A stretch of 64,000 nucleotides of DNA from assembly GCA_001314905.1 (NCBI GenBank), contig LJZT01000002.1, positions 1 to 64,000 on the forward strand, written 5' to 3'. The position numbers and the translations under genes are program-made. The number at the start of each line of letters is the position of its first letter. Position 1 is the stretch's first letter. Source of the DNA: Phormidium sp. OSCR (GTDB lineage Bacteria > Cyanobacteriota > Cyanobacteriia > Cyanobacteriales > Geitlerinemataceae). Of this stretch, positions 34,906 through 43,402 are shown in pieces. The notes beneath the pieces are model-generated. The model searched no databases. It saw only the letters and a program-made list of their open reading frames with translations, and was not told the DNA's origin.

Positions 34906-35775
34906 TTACGTTGGCTGGGTATGAGACGAGGCAACGTAACTGTTTATTAAGGTAGCAGAGCGGATTGCACGTCCCAAATGATGCTGAGTGTATTCTCGCA
35001 GGATTTGCTCGATCGCGATCCAAGCTGCGTCGTGAGTCAGGGTAGATTCACAGAGGTTCGGTTGGGAAAGCTGTTGCAACAAGGCCAGTTCCTGGCCGTT
35101 GAGATAACGGTTTGGGGTTGGGGCGAAGGCGGCTTGGTTGGCTAAGGCTTCGTAGTCGTCTGTGTTGTTGGCTTGAGACTGCTGTTGCTGTTGCTGATGT
35201 TGGTGCAGTTGTTCGAGGGAGACGATTCCCCCGGAACGGGTGCTAAATCCCACTTCCGGGTTGGCTTGGCTGAGATTTGGGCTGAGGGATTTTTGGGAGA
35301 GACAGCAATAGTGAACTTGTGGGGCAATGCCCCCGAGGGCTAATAGGTGAAAGATGCCTTGGCATAAATGGCCTAAGACATGAGCGAGGGAGGCGTTGGC
35401 GGGTAAGCGTTCTAGGCGTTGCAGATGTTCGAGGAAGAGGCTAAAGAGTTCGGGTTGGGCGGTGTCGTCTAGGGCTTGGTTGAGGGCGATTTCGGCGAGG
35501 TATTGACTGGCGGTGAGTCGGCCAAAGTCGCGGCTGAGGCCGGGATAGGAGGCGAGGGTTTCGGCATGGTGGATGCGATCGAGGGATTTTCCCGGTTTTA
35601 GCATTAGTTCGTTAAGGACAAATATCCCCATGCGGCCGCCGAATTTGGATTTGGCGGCCCGCGATCGCCCGGCGACGACTCGCAACAAGCCCCGTTCTGG
35701 GGTGAGAATCGTCATGAGGCGATCGCTCTCCCCGAGGGGCATACTTTTTAGGTTAATTGCGGTGACGCGGTACAT
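34906..35775 (-). CDS. recO: DNA repair protein RecO
   Basis: RecO helps RecR and RecF load RecA onto SSB-coated single-stranded DNA. The 289-residue protein starts with the OB-fold domain (MYRVTAINLKSMPLGESDRLMTILTPERGLLRVVAGRSR) and continues with the helical domain (ASQYLAEIALNQALDD, LGHLCQGIFHLLALGGIAPQVHYC). The zinc-finger-like cysteines seen in many RecO proteins are reduced to a CC pair, as is common in this phylum. A Gln/His-rich run (LEQLHQHQQQQQQSQ) interrupts the C-terminal half. Confidence 0.92.
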   Translation of the reverse strand: MYRVTAINLKSMPLGESDRLMTILTPERGLLRVVAGRSRAAKSKFGGRMGIFVLNELMLKPGKSLDRIHHAETLASYPGLSRDFGRLTASQYLAEIALNQALDDTAQPELFSLFLEHLQRLERLPANASLAHVLGHLCQGIFHLLALGGIAPQVHYCCLSQKSLSPNLSQANPEVGFSTRSGGIVSLEQLHQHQQQQQQSQANNTDDYEALANQAAFAPTPNRYLNGQELALLQQLSQPNLCESTLTHDAAWIAIEQILREYTQHHLGRAIRSATLINSYVASSHTQPT

Positions 35776-35972
35776 GGAATAGTTAATAGTTAATAGTTAA
35801 TAGTGAATAGTGAATAGTGAACGGGGAACGGGGAACGGGGAACTTCGGAACTGGGAACTTCGGAACTGGGAACAGGCATAACCCACCCCGCCCTCCGGGC
35901 ACCCCTCCCAAGAGGGGAAGGACGTAGGGGCGTACCCTTGTGGTCGCCCTCTCCCGGCAAGAGGCAAGGGGG
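35776..35972. repeat. Composite of heptamer arrays and a dispersed GC-rich element
   Basis: From left to right: TTAATAG/TGAATAG heptamers (35778-35820), CGGGGAA heptamers, GGAACTTC units, then ACCCACCCCGCCC...CCCTCCCAAGAGGGG with GACGTAGGGGCGTACC (about 35880-35940) and GGCAAGA words. It separates recO from deoC. No gene is seen. Confidence 0.75.
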
Positions 35973-36665
35973 TTAGGGTTGATTGTCGGAGTTGTTATCG
36001 GGTTCGGGAGGGGGGTTGAGGATTTGCACGCTATAGGAGGTCCCGAGGCGGGTCGCACCGGCTTCGATGAGATCGATGGCATCTTGGTAGGTGCGAATCC
36101 CGGCTGAGGCTTTGATGGCAACTTGTCCTTTGGCAATCTCTTTGAGTTGTTTGACATGATCAACTTGCACGCCGCCATTCCATCCTGTGCAGGTTTTGAG
36201 AAATTGCACGCCGGCATCAATGGCAATTTCTGCGGCGATTTTCAATTCATTTGGTGTTAAAAGACTGGTTTCTAAAATTGCTTTGACGGGTACATTGCCT
36301 TCTTCGCAAATTGCGGCAAGCTCTTGATAAATAAGTTTGGTTTTTCCTTCTTTGAGCCAACCTAGGTTAATGACAACATCTAACTCTGAAGCTCCTTGTT
36401 CGATGGATTCTAAGGCTTCGTAGAGTTTTGTTTTGGCGGTCGTGGTTCCGGTGGGAAAACCAATCACTGTCGAAACTTTTGGGGTTTTACCTTGCAGGCA
36501 TTCCCGTGCCAGTTTGACTCGGGTGGGATAGACGCAAACGGTGGCAAAGCCATAGCGATCTGCTTCGGAACACCATTGTTTGACTAAGTCATCTCCAGCG
36601 CAAGGGTTGAGGAGGGAATGGTCGATAAAGGGAGCAATATCTAGGTCGAATATTCCAGATGGCAT
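35973..36665 (-). CDS. deoC: Deoxyribose-phosphate aldolase
   Basis: DeoC cleaves 2-deoxyribose-5-phosphate to glyceraldehyde-3-phosphate and acetaldehyde. The 230-residue TIM-barrel protein has [61 protein letters not shown] and the second lysine motif [30 protein letters not shown]. The Schiff-base lysine is in the FLKT strand region. Length is normal. It lies in a minus-strand stretch with recO and the hydrolase/acyltransferase pair but is separated from recO by repeats. Confidence 0.95.
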   Translation of the reverse strand: MPSGIFDLDIAPFIDHSLLNPCAGDDLVKQWCSEADRYGFATVCVYPTRVKLARECLQGKTPKVSTVIGFPTGTTTAKTKLYEALESIEQGASELDVVINLGWLKEGKTKLIYQELAAICEEGNVPVKAILETSLLTPNELKIAAEIAIDAGVQFLKTCTGWNGGVQVDHVKQLKEIAKGQVAIKASAGIRTYQDAIDLIEAGATRLGTSYSVQILNPPPEPDNNSDNQP

Positions 36666-36743
36666 GGGTTTTAGGTTTAGGTTTAGTTTTGGGTTTTAGT
36701 TCAAGAGTTAAGCCAGAGTGTTGAGTCTAAAAAAATCTGTGCT

Positions 36744-37535
36744 TTATGAGTTGTTGGTAAGAAGTATTTTTTGTGATAAAAAGTTTTCTGATTTAAGAAT
36801 CTCTACAAGATTGGTATCTTTTTCGAGTAAACAGGCATGACCACTACGGGGGAGGCGATGGATTTTCGCGTTGGGTAGGGCTTGGATTAGATCTTGGGCT
36901 TCAGTTAGGGAGGGGAGGAGATGGTCTTGAAGGCTGGCCAGGATGAGGGTGGGTTGGTGGATGCGGGCCAGTTGGGTTTCGGGAATGCGAAAGTCTCGCA
37001 GTAGGCCAATTCGCCAGGCGATCGCCCGGCTGGAGACGTGACGCATGGCATCGAGGAGGGCTTGACGGTTTTCGGGGGGGATGCGATCGATGGCGGCGAG
37101 GAAGGGCAATAATCCTAGGGCTGAGAGGGCGCTGAGGGCATCGGGCATCCAGTGAACGAGGTGGGACCCCCAAAACAGAAGTGGACGGCGTTTGAGGGCT
37201 GAGGCGGGGTTACTGAGGACGAGGCGATCGCAGCAATCGGGCTGTTGGCTGGCCATCATCAGGGCTAAACAGCCGCCGAAGGATTCACCGAAGAGATAGA
37301 GGGGCCGCTCTTGCCGTAAGGGATTGAGCAGGGCTAAGGCATCTTGGGCGAGGTCATCCCAGGTGCGCAGGTCATCGGGGGGCAGTTGTAGACAACGAAT
37401 GTCGAAATGGGGGGCTAGACGCGGCAGTTGCGATCGCAGTAAATAGCCGGACCCATCCATCCCTGGTAAATAGACAAATAGAGGTCGATGGGGTTGGGGA
37501 GTTGTGGGCGTCAGAAGCGTCAATGGGGTCATCAC
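36744..37535 (-). CDS. Alpha/beta hydrolase (acyltransferase-linked)
   Basis: The 263-residue protein has an alpha/beta-hydrolase fold with oxyanion stretch FVYLPGMDGSGYLL, nucleophile elbow LFGESFGGCLAL, acid ILASLQDHLLPS and histidine RSGHACLLEK. It overlaps the upstream acyltransferase gene by 4 bases, so the two proteins are coupled. Plant phytyl ester synthases combine a similar hydrolase half with an acyltransferase half in one chain. The pair here may be a split bacterial equivalent acting on phytol or acyl-lipids. That role is inference from order and domain types only. Confidence 0.82.
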   Translation of the reverse strand: MMTPLTLLTPTTPQPHRPLFVYLPGMDGSGYLLRSQLPRLAPHFDIRCLQLPPDDLRTWDDLAQDALALLNPLRQERPLYLFGESFGGCLALMMASQQPDCCDRLVLSNPASALKRRPLLFWGSHLVHWMPDALSALSALGLLPFLAAIDRIPPENRQALLDAMRHVSSRAIAWRIGLLRDFRIPETQLARIHQPTLILASLQDHLLPSLTEAQDLIQALPNAKIHRLPRSGHACLLEKDTNLVEILKSENFLSQKILLTNNS

Positions 37536-38263
37536 CGGGTTTGTCTGAGTAGGTTTAGAATGTCGTCGTGACAGGTTTGGGTTAAGCGTTTGACGGTGGC
37601 TTTCCCCTGGCTGCCTTGATAGGCCTGGCGATCGCTCTGGCGAATCCAGTAGGGATGGCCCACCGCCACAGTCAGGCGTTTATACACCACCATAGGATGC
37701 CAGCCGGGGCGATCGAAGAGCGGTTCGCTGGGGTCGAACATTCGCAACAGCCGCAGGGGAACCGGTTGATAGGTCTGTTCTTCGAGGCCGAGAAGGGCCA
37801 CCGGTAAAATGGCGACCTCTTGGCGAGGATGGCGACTGGCAAACTGGAGGGCCAAATGGGCAAAGCCGCGATGAAAGGGTCGTAGCGATCGCGCTTCGGT
37901 TTGGCTCACCATGGGTTGGGTTCCCTCGGGAAACACCCCCACACTTTGCCCCTGAGCGAGTAATGCACTTCCCTGGCGTAAAAAACTCTGTTGGCGACGT
38001 TGGGCATCGTCTAAGGGAAAGGCTCCCATTCCCGTCACTACATCGCGCATGAGGGGAACTTGGCCCATATAGTGATGACAGGCAAAGCGAATGGGGCGAT
38101 TCAGGGCCGCCATCAACACCGGGGCATCTAAGATACTACGATGATTACTGGCGATGACGAGGGAGGCCGATTCGGGGATGCGATTCTCGTGATAGAGAAA
38201 AAATTTGGTGCCGAGGCTCCCCAATAAACCACGAGACAGTTGTAAAGCGTTTTCTACGGGCAT
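37532..38263 (-). CDS. PlsC-like lysophospholipid acyltransferase
   Basis: The 243-residue protein has the acyltransferase motifs in order: ASNHRSILDAPVLMAAL (the H-x4-D catalytic box), GAFPLDDAQRRQ, GVFPEGTQP (the acceptor-phosphate FPEGT box) and ILPVALLG. These place it in the PlsC/LPLAT superfamily, membrane-associated enzymes that move acyl groups from ACP or CoA to glycerolipids or other alcohols. It is the first gene of a two-gene unit with the overlapping hydrolase. Whether it makes phosphatidate or storage or phytyl esters is unknown. Confidence 0.85.
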   Translation of the reverse strand: MPVENALQLSRGLLGSLGTKFFLYHENRIPESASLVIASNHRSILDAPVLMAALNRPIRFACHHYMGQVPLMRDVVTGMGAFPLDDAQRRQQSFLRQGSALLAQGQSVGVFPEGTQPMVSQTEARSLRPFHRGFAHLALQFASRHPRQEVAILPVALLGLEEQTYQPVPLRLLRMFDPSEPLFDRPGWHPMVVYKRLTVAVGHPYWIRQSDRQAYQGSQGKATVKRLTQTCHDDILNLLRQTR

Positions 38264-38530
38264 ATTTCGGTAAACGGTCGAGGCGGAAACTGGGGCATGA
38301 ATGGGTCATCGAAACCAGGAGATGATCGAGTTCCTCGGCAAGATCTGCCATCCACGCCTATTTAACGGCGATTTGGCGGAGTCTTTGACTCCAGCTTAAC
38401 AAAAATCTATGTTTCAGGCCAGGCTGGGGGCGATCGCCATCTCCCCCTAGAGTGGGCGGTCTCGATTGGCACAGAACAGACAAGATATGATACATATACT
38501 GTCCTGGAGCCTTCGGCGGAATCCCGTTTT

Positions 38531-40129
38531 ATGAGTCCTAATCCAATCCAACCTCAGACCTTTGCGTTAACGACCCCTCTGTATTACGTCAACGCGCTTC
38601 CCCATATTGGCAGTGCTTACACCACAGTGGCTGCCGACGTGGTGGCCCGATTTCATCGCCTTATGGGCTATTCCGTGTCTTTTGTCACGGGAACCGATGA
38701 ACATGGACAGAAAATCCAACGCACAGCCCAAGACAAGGGACGCGATCCTCTCGAATACTGTGATGAGATTGTGGCCTGTTTTGAAGATCTCTGGCAGAAG
38801 CTGAATATCCGCTACGATTGCCTCAGCCGCACGACGGCCCCCCGCCATGAGGCGATCGTGCGGGAGTTTTTTCAACGGGTTTGGGATAATGGCGATATCT
38901 ATCTTGGCCAGCAAAAAGGCTGGTATTGCGTGGCCTGTGAAGAGTTCAAGGATGAAGGGGAACTCTTAGCGGATCATTATTGCCCTCTGCATCCCAATCG
39001 CCAGGTGGAATGGCGGGATGAGGAAAATTACTTTTTCCGTCTCTCTAAGTATCAAAGCGCCCTCGAAGAGCTTTATCAACAGCAACCGGACTTCATTCAA
39101 CCGCCGATGCGTCGCAATGAGGTTCTCAGTTTCGTGCAGGGGGGATTAAAGGACTTCTCGATTTCCCGCGTCAATATGGATTGGGGGTTTCCGGTTCCTG
39201 AGCACCCGGATCACACTCTCTATGTCTGGTTTGATGCGCTGTTGGGCTATATCACGGGGTTATTAGAGCCGGAAGATGAGCCAACCTTAGCTCAGGTGCT
39301 CAAACGAGGCTATCCCTTCAATTTACATCTGATTGGCAAGGATATTCTGCGCTTCCATGCCGTGTATTGGCCGGCGATGTTGCTCTCGGCGGGAATGCCG
39401 TTACCTCAACGGGTGTTTGGCCATGGCTTTCTGACGAAGGATGGCCAGAAAATTAGTAAGACTCTCGGCAATACCGTCGATCCTGTGGATTTGGTGGCCC
39501 GATTCGGGTCCGATGCCTTTCGTTATTATTTTATGAAGGAAATCGAGTTTGGCCGCGACGGTGATTACAATGAGACTCGTTTTATCAATACCGTGAATGC
39601 GGATCTGGCCAATGACTTGGGAAATCTACTTAATCGCACTTTGGGAATGGCCCGTAAGTACTGCGGGGGAACTGTTCCGGATCTCGATGGGATGGCGATC
39701 GCCCCTGAGAACCCGCTCAAGGCGTTGGGGGACACCTTAACGCCACAGGTGCGACAAGCCTATGAGTCCCTGGCTTTCCATCAGGCTTGTAACGCCAGTT
39801 TAGGTCTGGTGCGTGCCGGGAATAAATATATTGACGATCGCGCTCCTTGGTCGTTGTATAAACAGGGGGAACAAGCGGCTGTTGAGGAGGTTCTCTATAG
39901 TGTATTGGAGTCGGTGCGTCTCGTGGCCTATTTACTCTCGCCGGTGGTTCCCGAGTTGAGTACGGCAATTTATAGGCAACTTGGCTACTCAACTGATTTT
40001 GATCAGATCGAGTCGATTCAGGAAACAGCTCCTTTTGAGCATCATGGAAAATGGGGGGTTCTCCCCTCTGAGCAATCCTTGAACCAACCTGAACCTGTGT
40101 TCCGACGGATTGAGGTCCCGAGCGAATAA
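38531..40129 (+). CDS. metG: Methionyl-tRNA synthetase
   Basis: The 532-residue enzyme charges tRNA-Met. It starts with the class I catalytic domain (ALTTPLYYVNALPHIGSAYT, the HIGH-like signature; TGTDEHGQKIQ) and has the KMSKS-like DGQKISKTLGN, then the helical anticodon-binding domain (FINTVNADLANDLGNLLNRTL). It lacks the C-terminal EMAP-like extension, as is normal for cyanobacteria. The ATG at 38531 directly precedes the conserved region. Possible -10 boxes (TATGAT, TATACT) lie 30-45 bases upstream, without a well-spaced -35. Confidence 0.96.
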   Translation: MSPNPIQPQTFALTTPLYYVNALPHIGSAYTTVAADVVARFHRLMGYSVSFVTGTDEHGQKIQRTAQDKGRDPLEYCDEIVACFEDLWQKLNIRYDCLSRTTAPRHEAIVREFFQRVWDNGDIYLGQQKGWYCVACEEFKDEGELLADHYCPLHPNRQVEWRDEENYFFRLSKYQSALEELYQQQPDFIQPPMRRNEVLSFVQGGLKDFSISRVNMDWGFPVPEHPDHTLYVWFDALLGYITGLLEPEDEPTLAQVLKRGYPFNLHLIGKDILRFHAVYWPAMLLSAGMPLPQRVFGHGFLTKDGQKISKTLGNTVDPVDLVARFGSDAFRYYFMKEIEFGRDGDYNETRFINTVNADLANDLGNLLNRTLGMARKYCGGTVPDLDGMAIAPENPLKALGDTLTPQVRQAYESLAFHQACNASLGLVRAGNKYIDDRAPWSLYKQGEQAAVEEVLYSVLESVRLVAYLLSPVVPELSTAIYRQLGYSTDFDQIESIQETAPFEHHGKWGVLPSEQSLNQPEPVFRRIEVPSE

Positions 40130-40245
40130 TCTCAATTGGTGTAGATTAGTGAAGGGTTGCGATCGCCTCTGTTGTCGGAGATCTTCTGGACTCCCAGACA
40201 GATGAGTCATCGAACCCTTTGTCTTTTTTTTCAAGAACCAGAAAT

Positions 40246-40251
40246 TATAAT
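40246..40251 (+). promoter_or_regulatory. Candidate -10 box for the LabA-like gene
   Basis: A perfect TATAAT lies 89 bases before the ATG of the LabA-like gene, followed closely by an 18-base palindrome. The upstream TTGTCT is 21 bases away, longer than the usual spacing. Confidence 0.45.
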
Positions 40252-40265
40252 GGGATTACTACCCC

Positions 40266-40283
40266 ATCGTCTTTAAAGACGAT
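40266..40283. promoter_or_regulatory. Perfect 18-base palindrome, candidate operator
   Basis: ATCGTCTTTAAAGACGAT is a perfect palindrome. It starts 14 bases after the TATAAT, so it would lie at about +8 to +25 of the transcript. That position suits a repressor site or a short leader hairpin. Confidence 0.5.
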
Positions 40284-40340
40284 CACCGGGGCCTTTCATT
40301 TAAATTCTCTGATAGATAACAACGCTGAGGATAACAAGCC

Positions 40341-40958
40341 ATGTTAAATGATTTCGAGCATGACTCGATCTTTACGCCGGAACAGGTGCTAGAGAATCGA
40401 GGTCGCGTGGCCATTTTTATCGATGGTTCTAATTTGTTCTATGCGGCCATGCAGTTGGGGATGGAAATTGACTATACCAAGCTCCTGTGCCGCTTAACGG
40501 CAGGTTCACGGCTACTTCGTTCTTTTTTCTATACGGGGGTCGATCGCACCAATGAGAAACAGCAGGGGTTTCTGCTGTGGATGCGTCGCAATGGCTATCG
40601 GGTCATTGCTAAGGATTTGGTGCAGCTTCCTGATGGCTCTAAAAAAGCCAACCTGGATGTCGAAATTGCCGTTGATATGATGGCTCTCGTGGGAGCCTAT
40701 GATACGGCTATTCTTGTCAGTGGTGATGGGGATTTAGCCTATGCCGTCGATGCTGTCAGCTATCGGGGGGTGCGCGTTGAGGTGGTCAGTTTGCGCTCGA
40801 TGACGAGCGATAGTCTCATCAATGTCGCCGATCGCTATATTGATTTAGAGAATATTAAAGAGGAAATTCAAAAAAATCCTAGACATCATCCCTACACCTA
40901 TCGTCCTCTTTCGGGGGTTGGGGGTTCTCCGGTGGTTGAGGACAAACCGGCGAAGTAA
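40341..40958 (+). CDS. LabA-like NYN-domain protein
   Basis: The 205-residue protein has the NYN (PIN-like) fold of the LabA/DUF88 family: VAIFIDGSNLFYAAMQLG, KKANLDVEIAVDMMAL, AILVSGDGDLAYAVDAV and a C-terminal DRYIDLENI. The conserved aspartates suggest nuclease ability. Cyanobacterial LabA is known for a role in circadian output through RpaA, but several paralogues exist, so I do not assign the symbol. It has its own candidate promoter and operator and ends 32 bases before lptC on the same strand. Confidence 0.88.
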   Translation: MLNDFEHDSIFTPEQVLENRGRVAIFIDGSNLFYAAMQLGMEIDYTKLLCRLTAGSRLLRSFFYTGVDRTNEKQQGFLLWMRRNGYRVIAKDLVQLPDGSKKANLDVEIAVDMMALVGAYDTAILVSGDGDLAYAVDAVSYRGVRVEVVSLRSMTSDSLINVADRYIDLENIKEEIQKNPRHHPYTYRPLSGVGGSPVVEDKPAK

Positions 40959-40990
40959 GGCCCACGTCATCATCCCCTATCAGGACTATT

Positions 40991-42337
40991 ATGCCCTTTG
41001 TTTTGTCTGGTTCTCGGTTGAGCCGCCGCCTTCGCCGGCCGGGTTCGCTTGGCCTGGTCTTGTTACTGTTGACTTGGCTGGCGGCTTGTACGCCGACGAC
41101 TCAAGATCGTGATCCCACTGAGTCGATCGCCTCCCAGGAGGTTGATCCGAGTCTCACCTTTGACAATGTCACCTTGGAACAGGTGGGAGAAGATGGTGCG
41201 CTGTTGTGGGTGGTTCATGCTGAACGGGTGACTTATAGTGGCGATCGCCAGGTGGCTCAATTGGAGAATCCCTCGGGTCAACTCTACCGAGATGGGGAAC
41301 CGATTTATGATATTGAGGCGCGATCGGGCATTTTGGAACAGGAAAATCAACGGATTTTTCTTGAGGATGAGGTGGTGGTCATTGAGACGCGCAATCAGGT
41401 GGTGGTTCGTGGCGATAAGATGAACTGGAACCCTCAGGGCGATCGCCTAGAGATTCAGGATAATGTCACCGCCACTCATGACACGGCTCATCTGCAAGGA
41501 CAACAGATGATCTTTCTCAGTGATACGCAACATCTGCAAGTCATCGGCGAGGTGTTGGCCAATCTGACGGAACCCTCGTTACAACTAGGTACGGAGGAAC
41601 TCCTCTGGCAAATTCCCGAAAAGTTAGTCATTGGGGAGTTTCCGGTTCAGGTGGCTCGTTATGAATGGACGCTTGAGTCGCCTGAGATAGATTCTGGGAT
41701 AGATTCTGGGATAGATGCTGAGAGATCTAACCCCCCAGAGCCAACAGGGGAGTCTGAAAACTCGAACAACTCGGACAACTCTGAGGACTCAGATAACGCG
41801 GATGAGGCTCAAGATACTCCTCCGCCTGAACCTCGCGATTTACAAGCGGTGACGGTGACGGATCGGGCCACAGCCGAGAGTATTGAGGTGAACTTAGAGA
41901 CGCAAGTGGCTCGCTTACAAGAAAATGCTCGCCTAGCTCTGGTTGATCCGGCGGTGGATGTGGTTAGTCATCGCCTCGACTGGGATTTACAGGCGGAACA
42001 GCTCACGTCGGAGGTTCCGTTACGGGTGAGTCACCGGGAGAAACAGGTGGTCTTAAGTGGAAATCGCGGTTGGATGAATTTACTGGAGCAGGTGTTTTAT
42101 CTGCAAGATGGGATTGAGCTGTTGGGGGAGGAAAATCAAGCTCAGTTGACGGCGAATGAACTGACTTGGTTTATGCTGTCTGAGTCTTTTGAGGCCCGAG
42201 GGAATGTGGTCTATCGTCAGGTTGACCCGTTGTTACAACTGAGTGGCCCCCGAGCCAATGGCAAGTTGGAGGAGGAGACTTTTGTGGTGAGTGGGGGAGA
42301 TGTGGTGACGGAAGTCCAGGTGGATTCTCAGCTTTGA
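40991..42337 (+). CDS. lptC: LPS-export periplasmic protein LptC
   Basis: The 448-residue protein begins with a basic N-terminus, a hydrophobic segment and a lipobox-like LTWLAACT (Cys 33), so it is membrane-anchored and faces the periplasm. The rest is beta-jellyroll repeats typical of LptC/OstA-like domains (LEQVGEDGALLWVVHAERVTYSGDRQVAQL, SGILEQENQRIFLEDEVVVIETRNQVVVRGD). A very acidic, Asn/Ser-rich insert with IDSG repeats (about 232-280) divides two such regions. It is longer than enterobacterial LptC, which is usual for cyanobacteria. It would bridge the LptBFG transporter to the outer-membrane path; an LptF/G-type permease is encoded 1 kb away. Confidence 0.85.
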   Translation: MPFVLSGSRLSRRLRRPGSLGLVLLLLTWLAACTPTTQDRDPTESIASQEVDPSLTFDNVTLEQVGEDGALLWVVHAERVTYSGDRQVAQLENPSGQLYRDGEPIYDIEARSGILEQENQRIFLEDEVVVIETRNQVVVRGDKMNWNPQGDRLEIQDNVTATHDTAHLQGQQMIFLSDTQHLQVIGEVLANLTEPSLQLGTEELLWQIPEKLVIGEFPVQVARYEWTLESPEIDSGIDSGIDAERSNPPEPTGESENSNNSDNSEDSDNADEAQDTPPPEPRDLQAVTVTDRATAESIEVNLETQVARLQENARLALVDPAVDVVSHRLDWDLQAEQLTSEVPLRVSHREKQVVLSGNRGWMNLLEQVFYLQDGIELLGEENQAQLTANELTWFMLSESFEARGNVVYRQVDPLLQLSGPRANGKLEEETFVVSGGDVVTEVQVDSQL

Positions 42338-42353
42338 ACGAGTGAATTGGGGG

Positions 42354-43136
42354 TTAATGGGGGGCCGGGGCGTAGCGGACGGGAATGGCGATCGCCGCTT
42401 GCAGGCGAGTGGCGAAGTCTTGTAGAACCTCTCTGGAGACGGATTTGAGTTGACGCACGGCGTAGGGGCGATCGCCGGAACTGTGATTTCCCCGGCCGTC
42501 GAGTTGATGTCCGATGGGTTTGGGACGGGTGGGGGTGTTGAGTTGGATTTCTTGGGGCTGAAGTTGCTCAACTAACTCTTGGTAGGCGGTTTCTTCGGCG
42601 GCTGTCCAAGGAGTCAGAAGCATGGTTTGAATATCGACAATCCCGGGGTAGTCACGGCGGAATCGATGTAAGCCGTCTAGGATTTGCTGCCAAGATAGGC
42701 CGCTGACGGGACGGTTGATGCGACGCAAGAGGTCGGGGTTGGGCGCGTCGAGTTTCAGGGAGACGCGATCGGCTTGGTTTAGGGCGGCCCGCACGTCGGC
42801 ATTGTTGAGCAGGGTGGCGTTGCTGAGGACGATAACGGGTTTTTGGGTGATCTCTTTGACGGCGGCGATCGCCTCTCCTAAGTTCTCGGCTAAGGTCGGT
42901 TCGCCGCTACCGCTAAAGGTGATCACATCCAGGTCCCAAGGCGCATAGTCTTGTAGGGCATCAATGACAGTGGAGGTGGGGACGAAAATCTGCCGCTGTT
43001 GGGTTTTGCGCTCGATTTCCCCAAGTTGGCAATAGGCGCAGTCGAAGCTACAGGTTGATACTTCGCCGATGAGGTCAATCCCGAGGGAGGTTCCATAGCG
43101 CCATGAGGTGACGGGGCCGTAGATGGGGGTGAACAT
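42354..43136 (-). CDS. Radical SAM protein (COG0731-like)
   Basis: The 260-residue protein has the radical SAM cysteine motif CSFDCAYC, preceded by SLGIDLIGEVST. It also has GSGEPTLAENLGEAIAAVK and LSNATLLNNADVRAALNQADRVSLKLDAP, which are typical of the COG0731 wyosine-related group. No accessory iron-sulfur cluster motif is clear at the C-terminus. These enzymes are widespread in cyanobacteria, and the substrate is uncertain. It is convergent with lptC, with only 16 bases between the stops. Confidence 0.85.
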   Translation of the reverse strand: MFTPIYGPVTSWRYGTSLGIDLIGEVSTCSFDCAYCQLGEIERKTQQRQIFVPTSTVIDALQDYAPWDLDVITFSGSGEPTLAENLGEAIAAVKEITQKPVIVLSNATLLNNADVRAALNQADRVSLKLDAPNPDLLRRINRPVSGLSWQQILDGLHRFRRDYPGIVDIQTMLLTPWTAAEETAYQELVEQLQPQEIQLNTPTRPKPIGHQLDGRGNHSSGDRPYAVRQLKSVSREVLQDFATRLQAAIAIPVRYAPAPH

Positions 43137-43402
43137 GGGGAAATAGTTAATAGTTAATAGTTAATAGTTAATAGTTAATAGTTAATAGTTAATAGAGATA
43201 TAACAGAGATAAAAAAATGCGCAGCCTAGATGTTTGGCTCCGCGCCGCCCGCACTGGAGCGGCGGAGCCGAGTCTATTCAAGTTAGAGTTTGATGATTTA
43301 AACTTGAATATCTGACTCAATTGACTTAAGTATAGCCTCAAAAGCTAGGGCTTGTCAAGGTCTGTTTGCGGGTTTTTTGTTACAAAATCTAACAGGTTTT
43401 GC
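43137..43402. repeat. Heptamer array and hairpins between the radical SAM and lptF genes
   Basis: About seven TTAATAG heptamers (43141-43195) are followed by a strong GC-rich hairpin (43236-43269; GGCTCCGCGCCGC against GCGGCGGAGCC with a 2-base bulge), then a 9-bp inverted repeat ATTCAAGTT...AACTTGAAT (about 43276-43309). No gene is seen. The hairpins lie downstream of lptF and could end its transcript. Confidence 0.7.

Noticed and set aside
43141-43195. TTAATAG repeats as a CRISPR array
   Set aside because: Pure seven-base tandem units without spacers, and no cas genes in the window.
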